64,000 nucleotides of DNA from Oscillatoriales cyanobacterium CG2_30_40_61 (GTDB taxonomy: Bacteria > Cyanobacteriota > Cyanobacteriia > Cyanobacteriales > Microcoleaceae), in the NCBI GenBank assembly GCA_001873365.1, contig MNYZ01000058.1:50109-114108 (forward strand), in the 5' to 3' direction. Below the pieces are notes generated by a model. It had not been told where the DNA came from. It saw only the letters and a list, made by a program, of their open reading frames with translations, and ran no database searches. This document shows, one piece after another, positions 46,846 to 56,356 of the stretch (its first letter is position 1; each line of letters starts with the position of its first letter). The translations under genes were made by a program, and so were the position numbers.

Positions 46846-48759
46846 TTATTTTGCAGGTTCAAAACCAAAGACTTTAGCATAAAAACCAAATTCACCATCA
46901 ATAGCACGTTTAATATTTTCCGCTTTCCTGAAGCCATGTTGCTCTCCTTCAAACAGAACATAATCCACCGTAACACCCTTAGTTTTTAACGCTTCTACCA
47001 TCATTTCTGCTTGGTTAGGAGGCACAATTTTATCCTCTGACCCTTGAAAAAATATCACCGGACAGGATAATTTATCAACATGATGAATCGGAGAACGCTG
47101 TTGATAAATTGCTTCTTCTTCGGGATAAACCCCAATTAAACCATCCAAATAACGGGATTCAAATTTATGGGTATCCGTTGCTAAAGCTGTTAAATCACTA
47201 ACTCCATAATAACTCGCCCCCGCTTTAAATACATCCTTAAAGGTTAAAGCACATAAAGTGGTATAACCGCCCGCACTTCCCCCCGCAATTGCCATGCGAT
47301 TTCCGTCTACTAAACCCTTTTCTGCCAGGTATTTTGCCCCGTTACAACAATCATCCACATCCACAATTCCCCAACTTTTATTTAACCGTTGACGGTACTC
47401 CCGTCCATAACCCGTACTTCCCCCATAATTGACATCTAAAACCGCAAATCCTCGACTCGTCCAATATTGAATTTTTAAGCTCAAACTACTAGATGTGGCT
47501 GATGTTGGCCCCCCATGACTTTTAACAACTAAAGGCGGTTTTTCTCCCTCTGCAACTTGATAATCTTTGTTTTGAGGAGGATAGAAAAATCCATAGGCGG
47601 TTTTCCCATTTTCGGTCGGGAATTGTATTGGTTGAGGAACAGATAAATAGCCTTTATCCAGTACAATTTGACTGGAACGCCGTAATACTTCTAGTTCTCC
47701 TGTTTCTAAATTTAGCTTGACAATAGCACTACTTTCCGTGGGAGAACTACCAATAAATAAGACTTGATTTCCAGAAACGGTTAAGCCATCAATTGCAGTA
47801 TAAGGAGTATCAATATCCTGTAATTTTTGAGTTTGAGTATCTAAACTAGCTAGATACCAATTCCCGTTTTTACTGTAGGTACAAATAATCTTTTCTGCGG
47901 AACTAAACCCATAGGTTGACATGGAAAATACCCACAGGGGTAAACCAAATTCCGCCGCCATGGGATATAGGGGTTCTATCTTTCCAGTATAGCGATATAA
48001 GTTCCACCAATTGGAGCGATCGCTAATAAAATATAACACCCCATCCGGTGACCATTGGGGTTGAAAAATTGATTCTTCTAAACCCCCCGCAATTAATTGT
48101 TTTTCTCCTAATAACCCCTCGGAATTAACCTCAGCTACCCATAATTCCGTCCCATCCCAAGGCATATTTGGATGATTCCATGAAATCCAAGATAATTTGT
48201 TACCATCAGGGCTTAAACGGGGAAAGGCATAAAAATCATTACCCTCGACTAAAACCCGAATATCCTCACTGTTATTAAGATTAATACTAACAATTGTATT
48301 AACAGGTTCTCCCCCTTGGGTATGATCTTCTCGAATACAAATTAACCGTTGATTTTGAGGATCAATTATCCCATCCGCATAACGATATTCTGCTTCTGGG
48401 GTAATAGGTTTTGGAGTAATTTTATAGGGGGAATTTTCACCTTGAATATTCTGTTGATACAGACGTTGATCAACAAAATTAGAAAAATAAACCGTTCCTT
48501 GATTAACAATATAGGAACCCCCGCCATATTCATGAACCCGAGTTCTAACATTAAAAGATTGGGGCGTAACATCATTTAATTGATGATCAGCAGTCAGACG
48601 AACAATCACACTGCGTCCGGCTTCCGATGGCCGTCCTTCTGTCCAATAAATATTATCCCCATCCCAGGTTAAACCACCCAGTCCTACGGTTCCTTCTACC
48701 ATTAAATCGGCGGTAATGGGAGATTTCCAAGTTCCGTATTTTGCGGTTTTTTTGCTCAT
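46846..48759 (-). CDS. S9 family serine peptidase (prolyl-oligopeptidase type)
   Basis: 637 residues. The first 370 residues form a beta-propeller with repeated YxADGxxxPxxQRLICI-like blades (EYRYADGIIDPQNQRLICI; PRLSPDGNKLSWISW). The C-terminal alpha/beta-hydrolase has the nucleophile in GGSAGGYTTL, the acid in FQGSEDKIVPP and the histidine in EGEQHGF. There is no signal peptide, so it degrades short peptides in the cytoplasm, probably acyl- or prolyl-type. Complete and of normal length. Separate from the ABC gene by about 50 bases on the same strand. Confidence 0.93.
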   Translation of the reverse strand: MSKKTAKYGTWKSPITADLMVEGTVGLGGLTWDGDNIYWTEGRPSEAGRSVIVRLTADHQLNDVTPQSFNVRTRVHEYGGGSYIVNQGTVYFSNFVDQRLYQQNIQGENSPYKITPKPITPEAEYRYADGIIDPQNQRLICIREDHTQGGEPVNTIVSINLNNSEDIRVLVEGNDFYAFPRLSPDGNKLSWISWNHPNMPWDGTELWVAEVNSEGLLGEKQLIAGGLEESIFQPQWSPDGVLYFISDRSNWWNLYRYTGKIEPLYPMAAEFGLPLWVFSMSTYGFSSAEKIICTYSKNGNWYLASLDTQTQKLQDIDTPYTAIDGLTVSGNQVLFIGSSPTESSAIVKLNLETGELEVLRRSSQIVLDKGYLSVPQPIQFPTENGKTAYGFFYPPQNKDYQVAEGEKPPLVVKSHGGPTSATSSSLSLKIQYWTSRGFAVLDVNYGGSTGYGREYRQRLNKSWGIVDVDDCCNGAKYLAEKGLVDGNRMAIAGGSAGGYTTLCALTFKDVFKAGASYYGVSDLTALATDTHKFESRYLDGLIGVYPEEEAIYQQRSPIHHVDKLSCPVIFFQGSEDKIVPPNQAEMMVEALKTKGVTVDYVLFEGEQHGFRKAENIKRAIDGEFGFYAKVFGFEPAK

Positions 48760-48811
48760 ATTTTGATCATTTGATTTTTGACAATATCCTAAATTTTAAC
48801 ACTTTTTTATA

Positions 48812-49687
48812 TTATTTAGCCACTTGAATCGGCCCATCAATACTGCCACTAAAAAACTGTTTGACGATCGCGCTATCGGTTGTAAATGCTTCCTGAATTG
48901 ATCCTTGCCATTGAACTAAACCTTGATACAAAAAAATAATCCGATCGGCCGTGCGTCGAATGGTACTATCTTGGTGCGTCACAATACTATAGGTACTACA
49001 ACCTTTTCCACTATGTTGTAAATCCCTAATTAAATCTTCAATAACTGTTGATGCAATCGGATCTAAACCGGCGGTGGGTTCGTCATATAAAATCACCTCG
49101 GGAGTCTCCCTAGGATTTTCGGGATTGGGCATAATTGCCCGAGCAAAACTTACCCGTTTTCGCATTCCTCCCGATAATTCGGCGGGATAGCGATCGCCTA
49201 TATTCGGCAACCCCACCATCTCCAATTTTTCATTCACTAATTCTTTAATTTTTTTAGAGGGTAATTTTGTATGTTGATAGAGTAAAAAACCGATATTTTC
49301 TGTCACCGTTAAAGAATCAAATAAAGCCGCCTGTTGAAAGACCATGGCAATACCAATCGGATCGGTAATATCATCAACCCATCCTTGCCGTTTTTTTCCT
49401 AATACATAAACTTCCCCTTGATCGGGGGGTAAAAGTCCGGCAATAATTCGCAAAATAGTTGATTTTCCGGTTCCTGAAGGGCCAATAATTCCTAACGCTT
49501 CCCCCCGATAAATAGTTAAATCAACCCGATCTAAAATTAGTTGGGAACCAAAGGATTTACTCACTCCTTTTAATTCAATTAAAGGTTCTAAAGATTCCGA
49601 GGGCTTTGATAAAACTAACTTATCCTTTGAATCTACGGGCACAACTTTAATCCCCTGAGTTTTTCCCTTTTGACTATCTTTGATCAT
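48812..49687 (-). CDS. ABC transporter ATPase, MlaF/Mce type
   Basis: 291 residues: Walker A GPSGTGKST, signature LSGGMRKRVSFARAI, Walker B VILYDEPTAGLDP and the H-loop VTHQD. The LSGGM signature and the DSLTVTENIGFLLYQHTK segment are those of Mla/Mce-associated lipid-transport ATPases (MlaF, plant TGD3). So it probably powers lipid movement between membranes. Its permease and Mce partner genes are not beside it. About 40 extra residues precede the core (KGKTQGIKVVPVD). Cytoplasmic side of the membrane. Confidence 0.9.
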   Translation of the reverse strand: MIKDSQKGKTQGIKVVPVDSKDKLVLSKPSESLEPLIELKGVSKSFGSQLILDRVDLTIYRGEALGIIGPSGTGKSTILRIIAGLLPPDQGEVYVLGKKRQGWVDDITDPIGIAMVFQQAALFDSLTVTENIGFLLYQHTKLPSKKIKELVNEKLEMVGLPNIGDRYPAELSGGMRKRVSFARAIMPNPENPRETPEVILYDEPTAGLDPIASTVIEDLIRDLQHSGKGCSTYSIVTHQDSTIRRTADRIIFLYQGLVQWQGSIQEAFTTDSAIVKQFFSGSIDGPIQVAK

Positions 49688-49887
49688 CTCCCTAAACCCT
49701 TGCTCGTTGTACCTGTGACCCCGTGCGGTTGTTAAGCAAACGATTTAATCGTTATCATCACGTTGATCTACTTAGTTAGAAAAAATTAAACCGTTAATTA
49801 ACTCCAGTCCATTATTTTACGATCAGCACGGCCTCCTATAGTCTAAATTGTCTGTGAAAGCCGCCATATCCAAGTAAAACACTATTT

Positions 49888-51264
49888 ATGTCCACTGGTT
49901 CGTTCAAACACACCCTACGCAGAATTATGAAACTCAAACTCCATCTCGGTTTATCCAAACATCATTCTCCCCGGATGATTAACCAATGGTTTAAATGGTT
50001 ATCCCCTGGACTGTTTATCAAACGCTGGATGGCCGTTAGTGCTGCGGGGGTTTTAGTCGCTAGTTTGGGGTTAGCCATCTGGACGGGAATGACCCCAATT
50101 TATAACATCCTACAACTGCTGAAAAATTTCTTAGGATGGATTGCCACGGTGATTCCCAATTATATCTCAGGGCCATTGATGATCGCCTTGGGGGTTGTGC
50201 TAATTCTTTGGAGTCAAACTCGCAGTCTCAATTCCATTAGTGAAGCCTTTCATCCGGCTGGGGATGAACAATTAGTAGATCGCCTGTTGAGTCATCGCCG
50301 TTTATTACGGGGGCCGAAAGTCGTTGTAATTGGGGGTGGAACCGGATTATCTACCTTATTACGAGGATTGAAAGAATATAGTGCTAATATTACCGCAATT
50401 GTTACCGTTGCCGATGATGGCGGATCTTCGGGTCGGTTAAGGCGAGAAATGGGAGTTTTACCCCCTGGAGATATTAGAAATTGTATCGTCGCCTTAGCCG
50501 ATGAAGAACGATTATTAACGGAATTATTTCAATATCGATTTACCGCCGGAGATGGATTAACCGGACATAGTTTCGGGAATTTATTCTTAACTGCAATGTG
50601 TGAAATTGAAGGGGATTTAGAACAAGCGATCGCCGCGAGTTCTAAGGTATTAGCGATTAGAGGTCAAGTTCTCCCCGCCACTTTAACGGATGTGAATTTA
50701 TGGGCAAAATTAGCTGATGGTCGCCGAATTCATGGGGAATCTAGTATTACCGAAGCCAAGGGAAAAATTGTCACCATTGGTTGTATTCCTCCCCATCCTC
50801 CCGCCCTACCAAAAGCCATACAAGCGATTTTAGAGGCAGATTTTATTATTATTGGGCCGGGAAGTTTATATACCAGTGTAATTCCTAATTTATTGGTTCC
50901 AGAAATAGCCGCCGCCATTGCTTCTCAAAATGTTCCCCGAATTTATGTTTGTAATATTATGACCCAACCGGGGGAAACGGATGGTTATAGCGTTTCTGAT
51001 CATATTAAAGCTATTGATAAAGCCTGTGGTTATCAATTATTTGATGCCGTATTAGTTCAAGGGACAGTTCCCCCGGCTAATGCCCTAATTCGATATGCGA
51101 AAGAAAACTCTCACCCGGTTATTTTAGATCGAGACATAGTTAAACAATTAGGTCGAAGAATTGTGATTAGTAATATTATGGATGTTGATCCAAATACCGG
51201 ATATTTACGCCATGATCCCTATCGGTTAGCGCCAGTATTATTAAGATGGTTTGGCAAAAACTAA
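49888..51264 (+). CDS. YvcK-like gluconeogenesis-factor family protein (CofD fold)
   Basis: 458 residues. Two N-terminal membrane helices (about 46-75 and 87-112) anchor a large cytoplasmic domain of the 2-phospho-L-lactate transferase/CofD fold. The family motifs [51 protein letters not shown] and [11 protein letters not shown] are present. YvcK proteins bind UDP-sugars and affect cell wall synthesis and carbon flux. The membrane extension is the usual one in cyanobacteria. The stop codon lies inside the first of a string of hairpins (51261-51322). Confidence 0.9.
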   Translation: MSTGSFKHTLRRIMKLKLHLGLSKHHSPRMINQWFKWLSPGLFIKRWMAVSAAGVLVASLGLAIWTGMTPIYNILQLLKNFLGWIATVIPNYISGPLMIALGVVLILWSQTRSLNSISEAFHPAGDEQLVDRLLSHRRLLRGPKVVVIGGGTGLSTLLRGLKEYSANITAIVTVADDGGSSGRLRREMGVLPPGDIRNCIVALADEERLLTELFQYRFTAGDGLTGHSFGNLFLTAMCEIEGDLEQAIAASSKVLAIRGQVLPATLTDVNLWAKLADGRRIHGESSITEAKGKIVTIGCIPPHPPALPKAIQAILEADFIIIGPGSLYTSVIPNLLVPEIAAAIASQNVPRIYVCNIMTQPGETDGYSVSDHIKAIDKACGYQLFDAVLVQGTVPPANALIRYAKENSHPVILDRDIVKQLGRRIVISNIMDVDPNTGYLRHDPYRLAPVLLRWFGKN

Positions 51265-51322
51265 CCCGTAGGTTAGAGAGTCCTAAAGGACTCACTACAA
51301 CGTAGTAAGCCCTTTAGGGCTT
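51261..51322. repeat. String of four adjacent short hairpins
   Basis: Four perfect palindromes follow one another between the YvcK gene and tsaE: CTAACC/GGTTAG (51261-51276), GAGTCCT/AGGACTC (51278-51293), ACTAC/GTAGT (51294-51306) and AAGCCC/GGGCTT (51307-51322). The second and fourth units are also partly complementary to each other, so a single larger stem is an alternative. The last hairpin is followed by AATCTTTT and may terminate transcription. It resembles a dispersed cyanobacterial repeat. Confidence 0.7.
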
Positions 51323-51351
51323 AATCTTTTCTAAAATATTAATCTGAAATT

Positions 51352-51792
51352 ATGACTCAATTCCATTTACCCAACGCTCAAGCAACCCGTGAATTAGGGA
51401 AACAATTCGGGCGATCGCTTCCCCCCAATAGTGTGCTATTATTAGAAGGAAATTTAGGGGCGGGAAAAACAACTTTTGTTCAAGGATTAGCTGAAGGTTT
51501 AGATCTCTATGAATCTATTGAAAGCCCAACATTTACTTTAATAAATGAATATCTAAATGGCAGGATTCCGCTCTATCATTTGGACTTATATCGATTAGAA
51601 ACCTCGGAAATTGAAGACTTGAATTTAGAGCAATATTGGGAGGGTATCGAAGTAAAACCCGGAATTGTTGCCATTGAATGGGCTGATCGTTTACCCTATA
51701 AACCGGAAACCTATCTACAAATTGAATTCACTTATACAGAAAAAGGTGATCGAATTGCGACTTTATGGGATGGGAAGGAGCCGGATTTATGA
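51352..51792 (+). CDS. tsaE: tRNA threonylcarbamoyladenosine ATPase TsaE
   Basis: 146-residue P-loop protein needed with TsaB and TsaD for the t6A37 modification of tRNAs that read ANN codons. Motifs: LLLEGNLGAGKTTFVQGLA (Walker A), ESPTFTLINEY (switch) and YHLDLYRLE, with the conserved IVAIEWADRLP near the end. Length fits the family. No ribosome binding site is evident. Followed by an exported DUF2141 gene; no other t6A gene is nearby. Confidence 0.95.
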   Translation: MTQFHLPNAQATRELGKQFGRSLPPNSVLLLEGNLGAGKTTFVQGLAEGLDLYESIESPTFTLINEYLNGRIPLYHLDLYRLETSEIEDLNLEQYWEGIEVKPGIVAIEWADRLPYKPETYLQIEFTYTEKGDRIATLWDGKEPDL

Positions 51793-51901
51793 GATAAAAT
51801 TTAAGGGCTAAATGGGTTAAGAATCAGGAGCGATCGCCAAACAACTTTACAAAGTTATCGAATTGTTGGATAATTTAAATATCCTGATCCTCCTCTTCTC
51901 C

Positions 51902-52375
51902 ATGATGATTTCCTCCTTCAAACCCCGATCATTTTTAACTGCTTTTCTATGTTTGAGTATGGTTATAGCGGCGGTTAATGCTCAAGCTCAAACCAAAAGT
52001 AAAATCACCCTAACCATTGACGGATTAAAAAATAAAAATGGACAAATTTGTGCGAGTTTATTTGCTAGTAATAAAGGCTTTCCCAGTAATGGAGATGATG
52101 CCATAAAAAGCGGTTGTGTGAGTATTACAGAAACCCCTGTAGTCATGACCTTTGATAATTTACAACCAGGGAGTTATGCCATTGCCGTTCTTCATGATGC
52201 GAATAGTGATAATATAGCTAACCGTAATGGCTTAGGAATTCCCACCGAAGGATTTGGTTTTTCTAAAAATCCCGCTATTCTCACTGGGCCCCCAAAATTC
52301 AATGATACAGCAGTTGTTATTGCCGGGGAAAATACTAAAATTAATATTAAATTACAGTATTTATTAGGGGGTTAG
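51902..52375 (+). CDS. Exported DUF2141 protein
   Basis: 157 residues from the ATG at 51902; another ATG follows at 51905, and a TTG at 51863 would give an unusual leader. The signal peptide SFLTAFLCLSMVIAAVNAQA ends before QTKSK. The mature part is the DUF2141 beta-sandwich with LTIDGLKNKNGQICASLFAS, GSYAIAVLHDANSDN and GIPTEGFGFSKNP. The family is secreted in many cyanobacteria; function unknown. Not clearly in an operon. Confidence 0.85.
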   Translation: MMISSFKPRSFLTAFLCLSMVIAAVNAQAQTKSKITLTIDGLKNKNGQICASLFASNKGFPSNGDDAIKSGCVSITETPVVMTFDNLQPGSYAIAVLHDANSDNIANRNGLGIPTEGFGFSKNPAILTGPPKFNDTAVVIAGENTKINIKLQYLLGG

Positions 52376-52406
52376 AAATAGATTAAGTAATGGGTAATAG
52401 GCTTTT

Positions 52407-52505
52407 TCAGTTATCAGTTATCAGTCATCAGTTATCAGTTAAGACAAAATTGGGGGACAAATTAAAATCTGTGAAATCCGTGAAATCCGCTTAAATCCGT
52501 GATCC
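52407..52505. repeat. Short tandem TTATCAG repeats and a GTGAAATCC repeat
   Basis: TTATCAG/TCATCAG units follow one another at 52407-52441. Then the ATCCGTGAAATCC family copy lies at about 52463-52505, followed by a short hairpin (GAAACAGAGTTTCT...). Repetitive filler between the DUF2141 gene and the convergent pdhA gene. Confidence 0.6.
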
Positions 52506-52586
52506 GTAATGGGTAATAAGGAAAGAAACAGAGTTTCTAGTTTTAGTTCAGAAACCCTGTTTCTTAATTGCTGGGTTTAAAGTTTA

Positions 52587-53618
52587 TTAATCATCGGCAT
52601 AAATATAACGGTATAAATCTTTCGGATCAGGTTCGGGGCTAGTTTGAGCAAATTCTACCGCATCATCAATAATAGCTTGAACTTGCTGATCAATAGCTTT
52701 CAATTCCTCCGGGGTTGCCAAATTGTGTTCGGTTAAATGGGCGGCAAATTTTTTAATCGGATCCCGCGCCAACCAGAAGTCTTTCTCATCTTTATCGCGT
52801 AATTCATCAGGATCAGCCAAAGAATGTCCCCGGAAACGATAGGTTAAAGCTTCAACTAAGGTTGGGCCTTCACCCGCCCGGGCGCGAGCAACGGCCTTTT
52901 TCGCCACTTCCCTAACCGCCAAAACATCCATCCCATCAACTTCATAACCAGGCATTCCAAAAGCGGAGCCTTTTTTGTAGATTTCCGGGTCAGAGGTTGC
53001 CCGTTCATGGGCCATGCCGATCGCCCATTTATTATTTTCGACCACATAAATAATTGGCAGATTCCATAATGCCGCCATATTCAAACATTCATAGAATTGG
53101 CCGTTATTACAAGCGCCATCTCCGAAGAAACACATCGTCACCTGATCCGCATTCGGATCATTCATCGCTTCCCGACGGTATTTGGTTTGAAAAGCCGCAC
53201 CTGTAGCCACTGGAATGCCTTCAGCAACAAAGGCAAACCCCCCTAATAAATTATGGGGAGAGGAGAATAGGTGCATCGAGCCGCCCCGACCCTGGGAACA
53301 ACCCGTAGCCTTACCAAATAATTCCGCCATGACTTCCCGGGGCGGAACCCCCGCACTCAAAGCATGAACGTGATCCCGATAGGTACTACAAACATAATCC
53401 TCATCCCGGCGACCCGCCCGGATCATCCCCGTAGCCACGGCTTCTTGACCGTTGTACAGGTGGACAAAACCGAACATTTTGCCCCGATAATACATCTCGG
53501 CACATTTATCTTCAAATAGCCGCCCCAGCACCATATCCTCATACAGCATTAACCCTTGATCACGGGTTACAGCATTTGCATCCGCCTTAAACGTCGGTAA
53601 CGTGCGTTCCTGTACCAT
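52587..53618 (-). CDS. pdhA: Pyruvate dehydrogenase E1 component, alpha subunit
   Basis: 343 residues from the ATG at 53618 (a TTG three codons upstream is less likely; GGAA precedes the ATG). The thiamine-diphosphate site [17 protein letters not shown] and the [13 protein letters not shown] segment define the alpha subunit. [19 protein letters not shown] holds the phosphorylation-loop-like region. RGGSMHLFS and the [14 protein letters not shown] part are as usual. It works with the beta subunit, E2 and E3 to make acetyl-CoA. The beta subunit is not in this window; dispersed pdh genes are normal in cyanobacteria. Confidence 0.96.
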   Translation of the reverse strand: MVQERTLPTFKADANAVTRDQGLMLYEDMVLGRLFEDKCAEMYYRGKMFGFVHLYNGQEAVATGMIRAGRRDEDYVCSTYRDHVHALSAGVPPREVMAELFGKATGCSQGRGGSMHLFSSPHNLLGGFAFVAEGIPVATGAAFQTKYRREAMNDPNADQVTMCFFGDGACNNGQFYECLNMAALWNLPIIYVVENNKWAIGMAHERATSDPEIYKKGSAFGMPGYEVDGMDVLAVREVAKKAVARARAGEGPTLVEALTYRFRGHSLADPDELRDKDEKDFWLARDPIKKFAAHLTEHNLATPEELKAIDQQVQAIIDDAVEFAQTSPEPDPKDLYRYIYADD

Positions 53619-53936
53619 TTTTTCCAATTACCTGTACCAATTTGAGATTCTATTTTACAGGTTGGGGGCGGGTTTATTGAGATTTCTGTTAATTAATCAA
53701 CTTTCTCATATTATCAAATCCCCTGATCGTAGGGGCAGGTTCGAGACCATCTCCGCCACTCCACCCCAATCTTGATCAACCCGCCCCGAAGGCGATCGCC
53801 AAAACCAAATAAACCCAGTTTCTAATGAATTTGAGAGAGAGGGGGGGTTTATTAGAATTTCTGCTAATTAACAAATGTTGACCCGAACCCGCCCCTACGG
53901 TTGGGGTAATATTAAGATAATTAGGGGGATTTAGAA
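53619..53936. other. Intergenic region of old repeats between pdhA and the acyltransferase-like gene
   Basis: No gene seen. GTAGGGGCAGGTTCG (about 53730-53744) has a near-exact reverse complement CGAACCCGCCCCTAC (about 53884-53898). A second pair is direct: GGGTTTATTGAGATTTCTG near 53672 and GGGTTTATTAGAATTTCTG near 53847. So a unit seems to have been duplicated and inverted in part. Confidence 0.55.
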
Positions 53937-55121
53937 TCAATCGGATTTGTCATTACTAAAAGGCAAATCCTGATTAACAGAATCAATTTCCTGTTGTTCC
54001 ATATCGTTAATTCGTCCGATATAAGATTGTAAAATTTTAGCCAAACGTTGATCATAGAATCTATGTAAACTATAATTTGCTGTGGCGGGAAAACCTCGAC
54101 GTTTTTTATGACGTCCTCCCGCACCCGGATCAAACAGAGAAATTTTGTTTTCAATTGCCCATTCAATTGGAGAATAATAACAAGCATCAAAATGTAAACA
54201 ATCAATATCTTGAACACTTCCCCAATAACGACCATATAAACGATCACCTTTAGTTAAACAAAACGACATTCCCATGGGTTGATGTTGAGTGCTATCATCA
54301 AAAGCCGCGACAAATAAGACCCGATGCTGATAATTATGATGCAATTGTTCAAAAAATCTGCGGGTTAAATATTTACTTCCCCACCAACCAAACTTATCAC
54401 AGGTACTAGCATAAAACTGATACATTTCCGAAAAAAAGGCTTTAGGAATTTGCTCTCCTGTGTAGGTTTGTAAGTTTAATCCTGCTTTGGTAACTGCTTT
54501 ACGTTCCCGTTTAATATTTCGCCTCTGATTAGCATTAAAACCTTTTAAATAATCATCAAAAGTTTCATATTCTTGATTTTTCCAAATGTAACTATGGTGT
54601 AACCAAGAAGCAAACCCAAACTTTTCTAACATCGGTTTCCACTCGGGATCAACATAGAGAAAATTACAACCTGAAATTTTATTTTCAATACAAAATTGAT
54701 CAATAGAATGCACCATTAACCCCGTAATTTCTTCCTCATCTTCTCCGGGTGCAATCATAAATCTATAGCCTTCTGCTGGAGTAAAAGGCGACATTCCTAA
54801 TAGTTTGGGATAATATTCAATACCTAATTGATTGGCCACATCTGCCCATTGATTATCAAACACAAATTCCCCGCGACTATGCCCTTTTACATATAAAGGC
54901 GCAATTCCCAGCAACTGTTGATCCCGCCATACGGTTAAATGATGGGGTAACCAACCCGTGCGTCCAGTAGCACTTCCCGATGATTCAATATTATGCAACC
55001 AATCCCATTCAAAAAAGGGCGTAATCAAGGGTTGAGCAAGGGCATCCCAGGCCGTTTGAGGGACTTCGGCAACCGTATTAATCCAACGGGTAGAATAGGA
55101 GGAGGTCAAGGGTTTTATCAT
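53937..55121 (-). CDS. GNAT-fold DUF482 (FemX-like) protein
   Basis: 394 residues. It belongs to the DUF482 group annotated 'peptidogalycan biosynthesis protein', related to FemX-type N-acyltransferases. Motifs: FEWDWLHNIESSGSATG, KGHSRGEFVFDNQWA, then KGFNANQRRNIKRERKAV and PGAGGRHKKRRGFPA near the end. Two GNAT-like halves are likely. No signal peptide or membrane helix. Substrate is not known; the peptidoglycan link is a database tradition for the family, not shown here. Confidence 0.85.
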   Translation of the reverse strand: MIKPLTSSYSTRWINTVAEVPQTAWDALAQPLITPFFEWDWLHNIESSGSATGRTGWLPHHLTVWRDQQLLGIAPLYVKGHSRGEFVFDNQWADVANQLGIEYYPKLLGMSPFTPAEGYRFMIAPGEDEEEITGLMVHSIDQFCIENKISGCNFLYVDPEWKPMLEKFGFASWLHHSYIWKNQEYETFDDYLKGFNANQRRNIKRERKAVTKAGLNLQTYTGEQIPKAFFSEMYQFYASTCDKFGWWGSKYLTRRFFEQLHHNYQHRVLFVAAFDDSTQHQPMGMSFCLTKGDRLYGRYWGSVQDIDCLHFDACYYSPIEWAIENKISLFDPGAGGRHKKRRGFPATANYSLHRFYDQRLAKILQSYIGRINDMEQQEIDSVNQDLPFSNDKSD

Positions 55122-55515
55122 GGGATTTCAAAAATGATCAGGGATGCTTCTTCATTATTTAGGGTAATCGAATTTACACAAAAATGGGGAAGGAAATAAT
55201 TATCCGTGTTAAGTTAAGCTCTTAAAGTAGACTAGGAAACTTAAAATTTATTGACTTTCTTTTTAGGAAGATCTCCCTACCCGCTTAGTCAGGGGAGAAT
55301 ATAACTTCAAAGTCCCCGTTTTTAAGAGAGGAAGATCACGCCTAACCCCCGTTAGTAAGGGTGGAATAAACTTCAAAGTCCCCCTTGGGAAGGGGGATTT
55401 AGGGGGATCTAAGTCCTCCTTGGGAAGGGGGATTTAGGGGGATCTAATCTCTGGGGTCAAGCAGAGGTTTGAGAATTAATTTAACAGTAATTATAACACA
55501 GTTATCCCTGATAGT
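55122..55515. other. Intergenic region with tandem hairpin repeats
   Basis: No gene. Between two leftward genes lie two tandem copies of the AAGTCC-type repeat (55376-55445) and, before them, two diverged pieces around 55263-55340 (GGAAGATC, CTTCAAAGTCCCC). The rest is AT-rich. Confidence 0.6.
55376..55445. repeat. Two tandem copies of the 35-base hairpin repeat
   Basis: Copies at 55376-55410 and 55411-55445 differ by few bases (CCCCCTTGGG versus CCTCCTTGGG). Same family as 13085, 37788 and 46727. A third, partial unit CTTCAAAGTCCCC lies upstream near 55306. Confidence 0.85.
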
Positions 55516-56220
55516 TTACGGGTTAATTGTTAATATTTGATAATGTAAAAATACTTCTTGTCCAATGGTTTTCACCTCCAATAATTGCAAGCGAGGAGCG
55601 ACGGCGGATAAAAAACCATCTCCATCGGCGGGGGTAGGAGAATTTTTACCGCTTAAAATTAAAGGACAAATTGTTAACCAGAATTGATCAATTAGGTTTT
55701 GTTTTAACAGAGAAGCCACCAGTTGACCTCCTCCTAATATTCCTAATTTATTTAAGCCTAATTTTTGTAATTTTTCAAAAGCCATACTCCAGTTAATTTG
55801 ATTAAAATTATTATCAGCAATAATTATATTTTCAAACCCTGGGGTATTATTCCATAATTGTTTACCCTGATTTGTTGTCAGTAACCAATGGGGAACAGAT
55901 TGTTTAAAAAAACGTAAATTCGGATTAATATTTCCCGAAGCAGACACCACAATTTGTATGGGTTGAGGTGGTTTTCCCTGCTGTTTTCGCTGTTGTAATA
56001 ATTGAGGAGAGGTGATTTTTATGGTAGTTTGATAGGCGTTTAATGTTCCCGCACCGAATAAAACCCCATCCATTTGTGCTACTTGTTGCTCTAAATGTAG
56101 TTTATCTTGTTCTGAACCAAAACGGGCGGGCGATCGCATTTGATCAGAAATTTTACCATCCGCACTCATCGCTAAAATTACCGTTGTCTGAGGTCGATTA
56201 ACCACCTGTTGAGGATTCAT
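55516..56220 (-). CDS. Stand-alone RibD C-terminal-type reductase
   Basis: 234 residues from the ATG at 56220. The RibD_C/dihydrofolate-reductase-like fold is clear: VILAMSADGKISDQMRSPA, MDGVLFGAGTLNAYQTT, LGILGGGQLVASLL. The deaminase half is missing. Such enzymes reduce the ribosyl side chain of pyrimidine intermediates or related pteridines. It is separate from the full ribD at 11334-12422, so it may serve another pathway. A HIP1-like GCGATCGC lies in the gene. The start lies 137 bases before the TPR gene's stop on the same strand. Confidence 0.87.
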   Translation of the reverse strand: MNPQQVVNRPQTTVILAMSADGKISDQMRSPARFGSEQDKLHLEQQVAQMDGVLFGAGTLNAYQTTIKITSPQLLQQRKQQGKPPQPIQIVVSASGNINPNLRFFKQSVPHWLLTTNQGKQLWNNTPGFENIIIADNNFNQINWSMAFEKLQKLGLNKLGILGGGQLVASLLKQNLIDQFWLTICPLILSGKNSPTPADGDGFLSAVAPRLQLLEVKTIGQEVFLHYQILTINP

Positions 56221-56356
56221 AAATTTAATTCGCAACCAGCATCAATGATACACCCACAGTAAGCACCGCTTAAGTGTTTACAACTTCTTGATATTCTTTG
56301 TGTCTTAGTGTCTTTGTGGTTAAATTAAGTTTTAAAATCCTTAACAGTTTAGCTGA

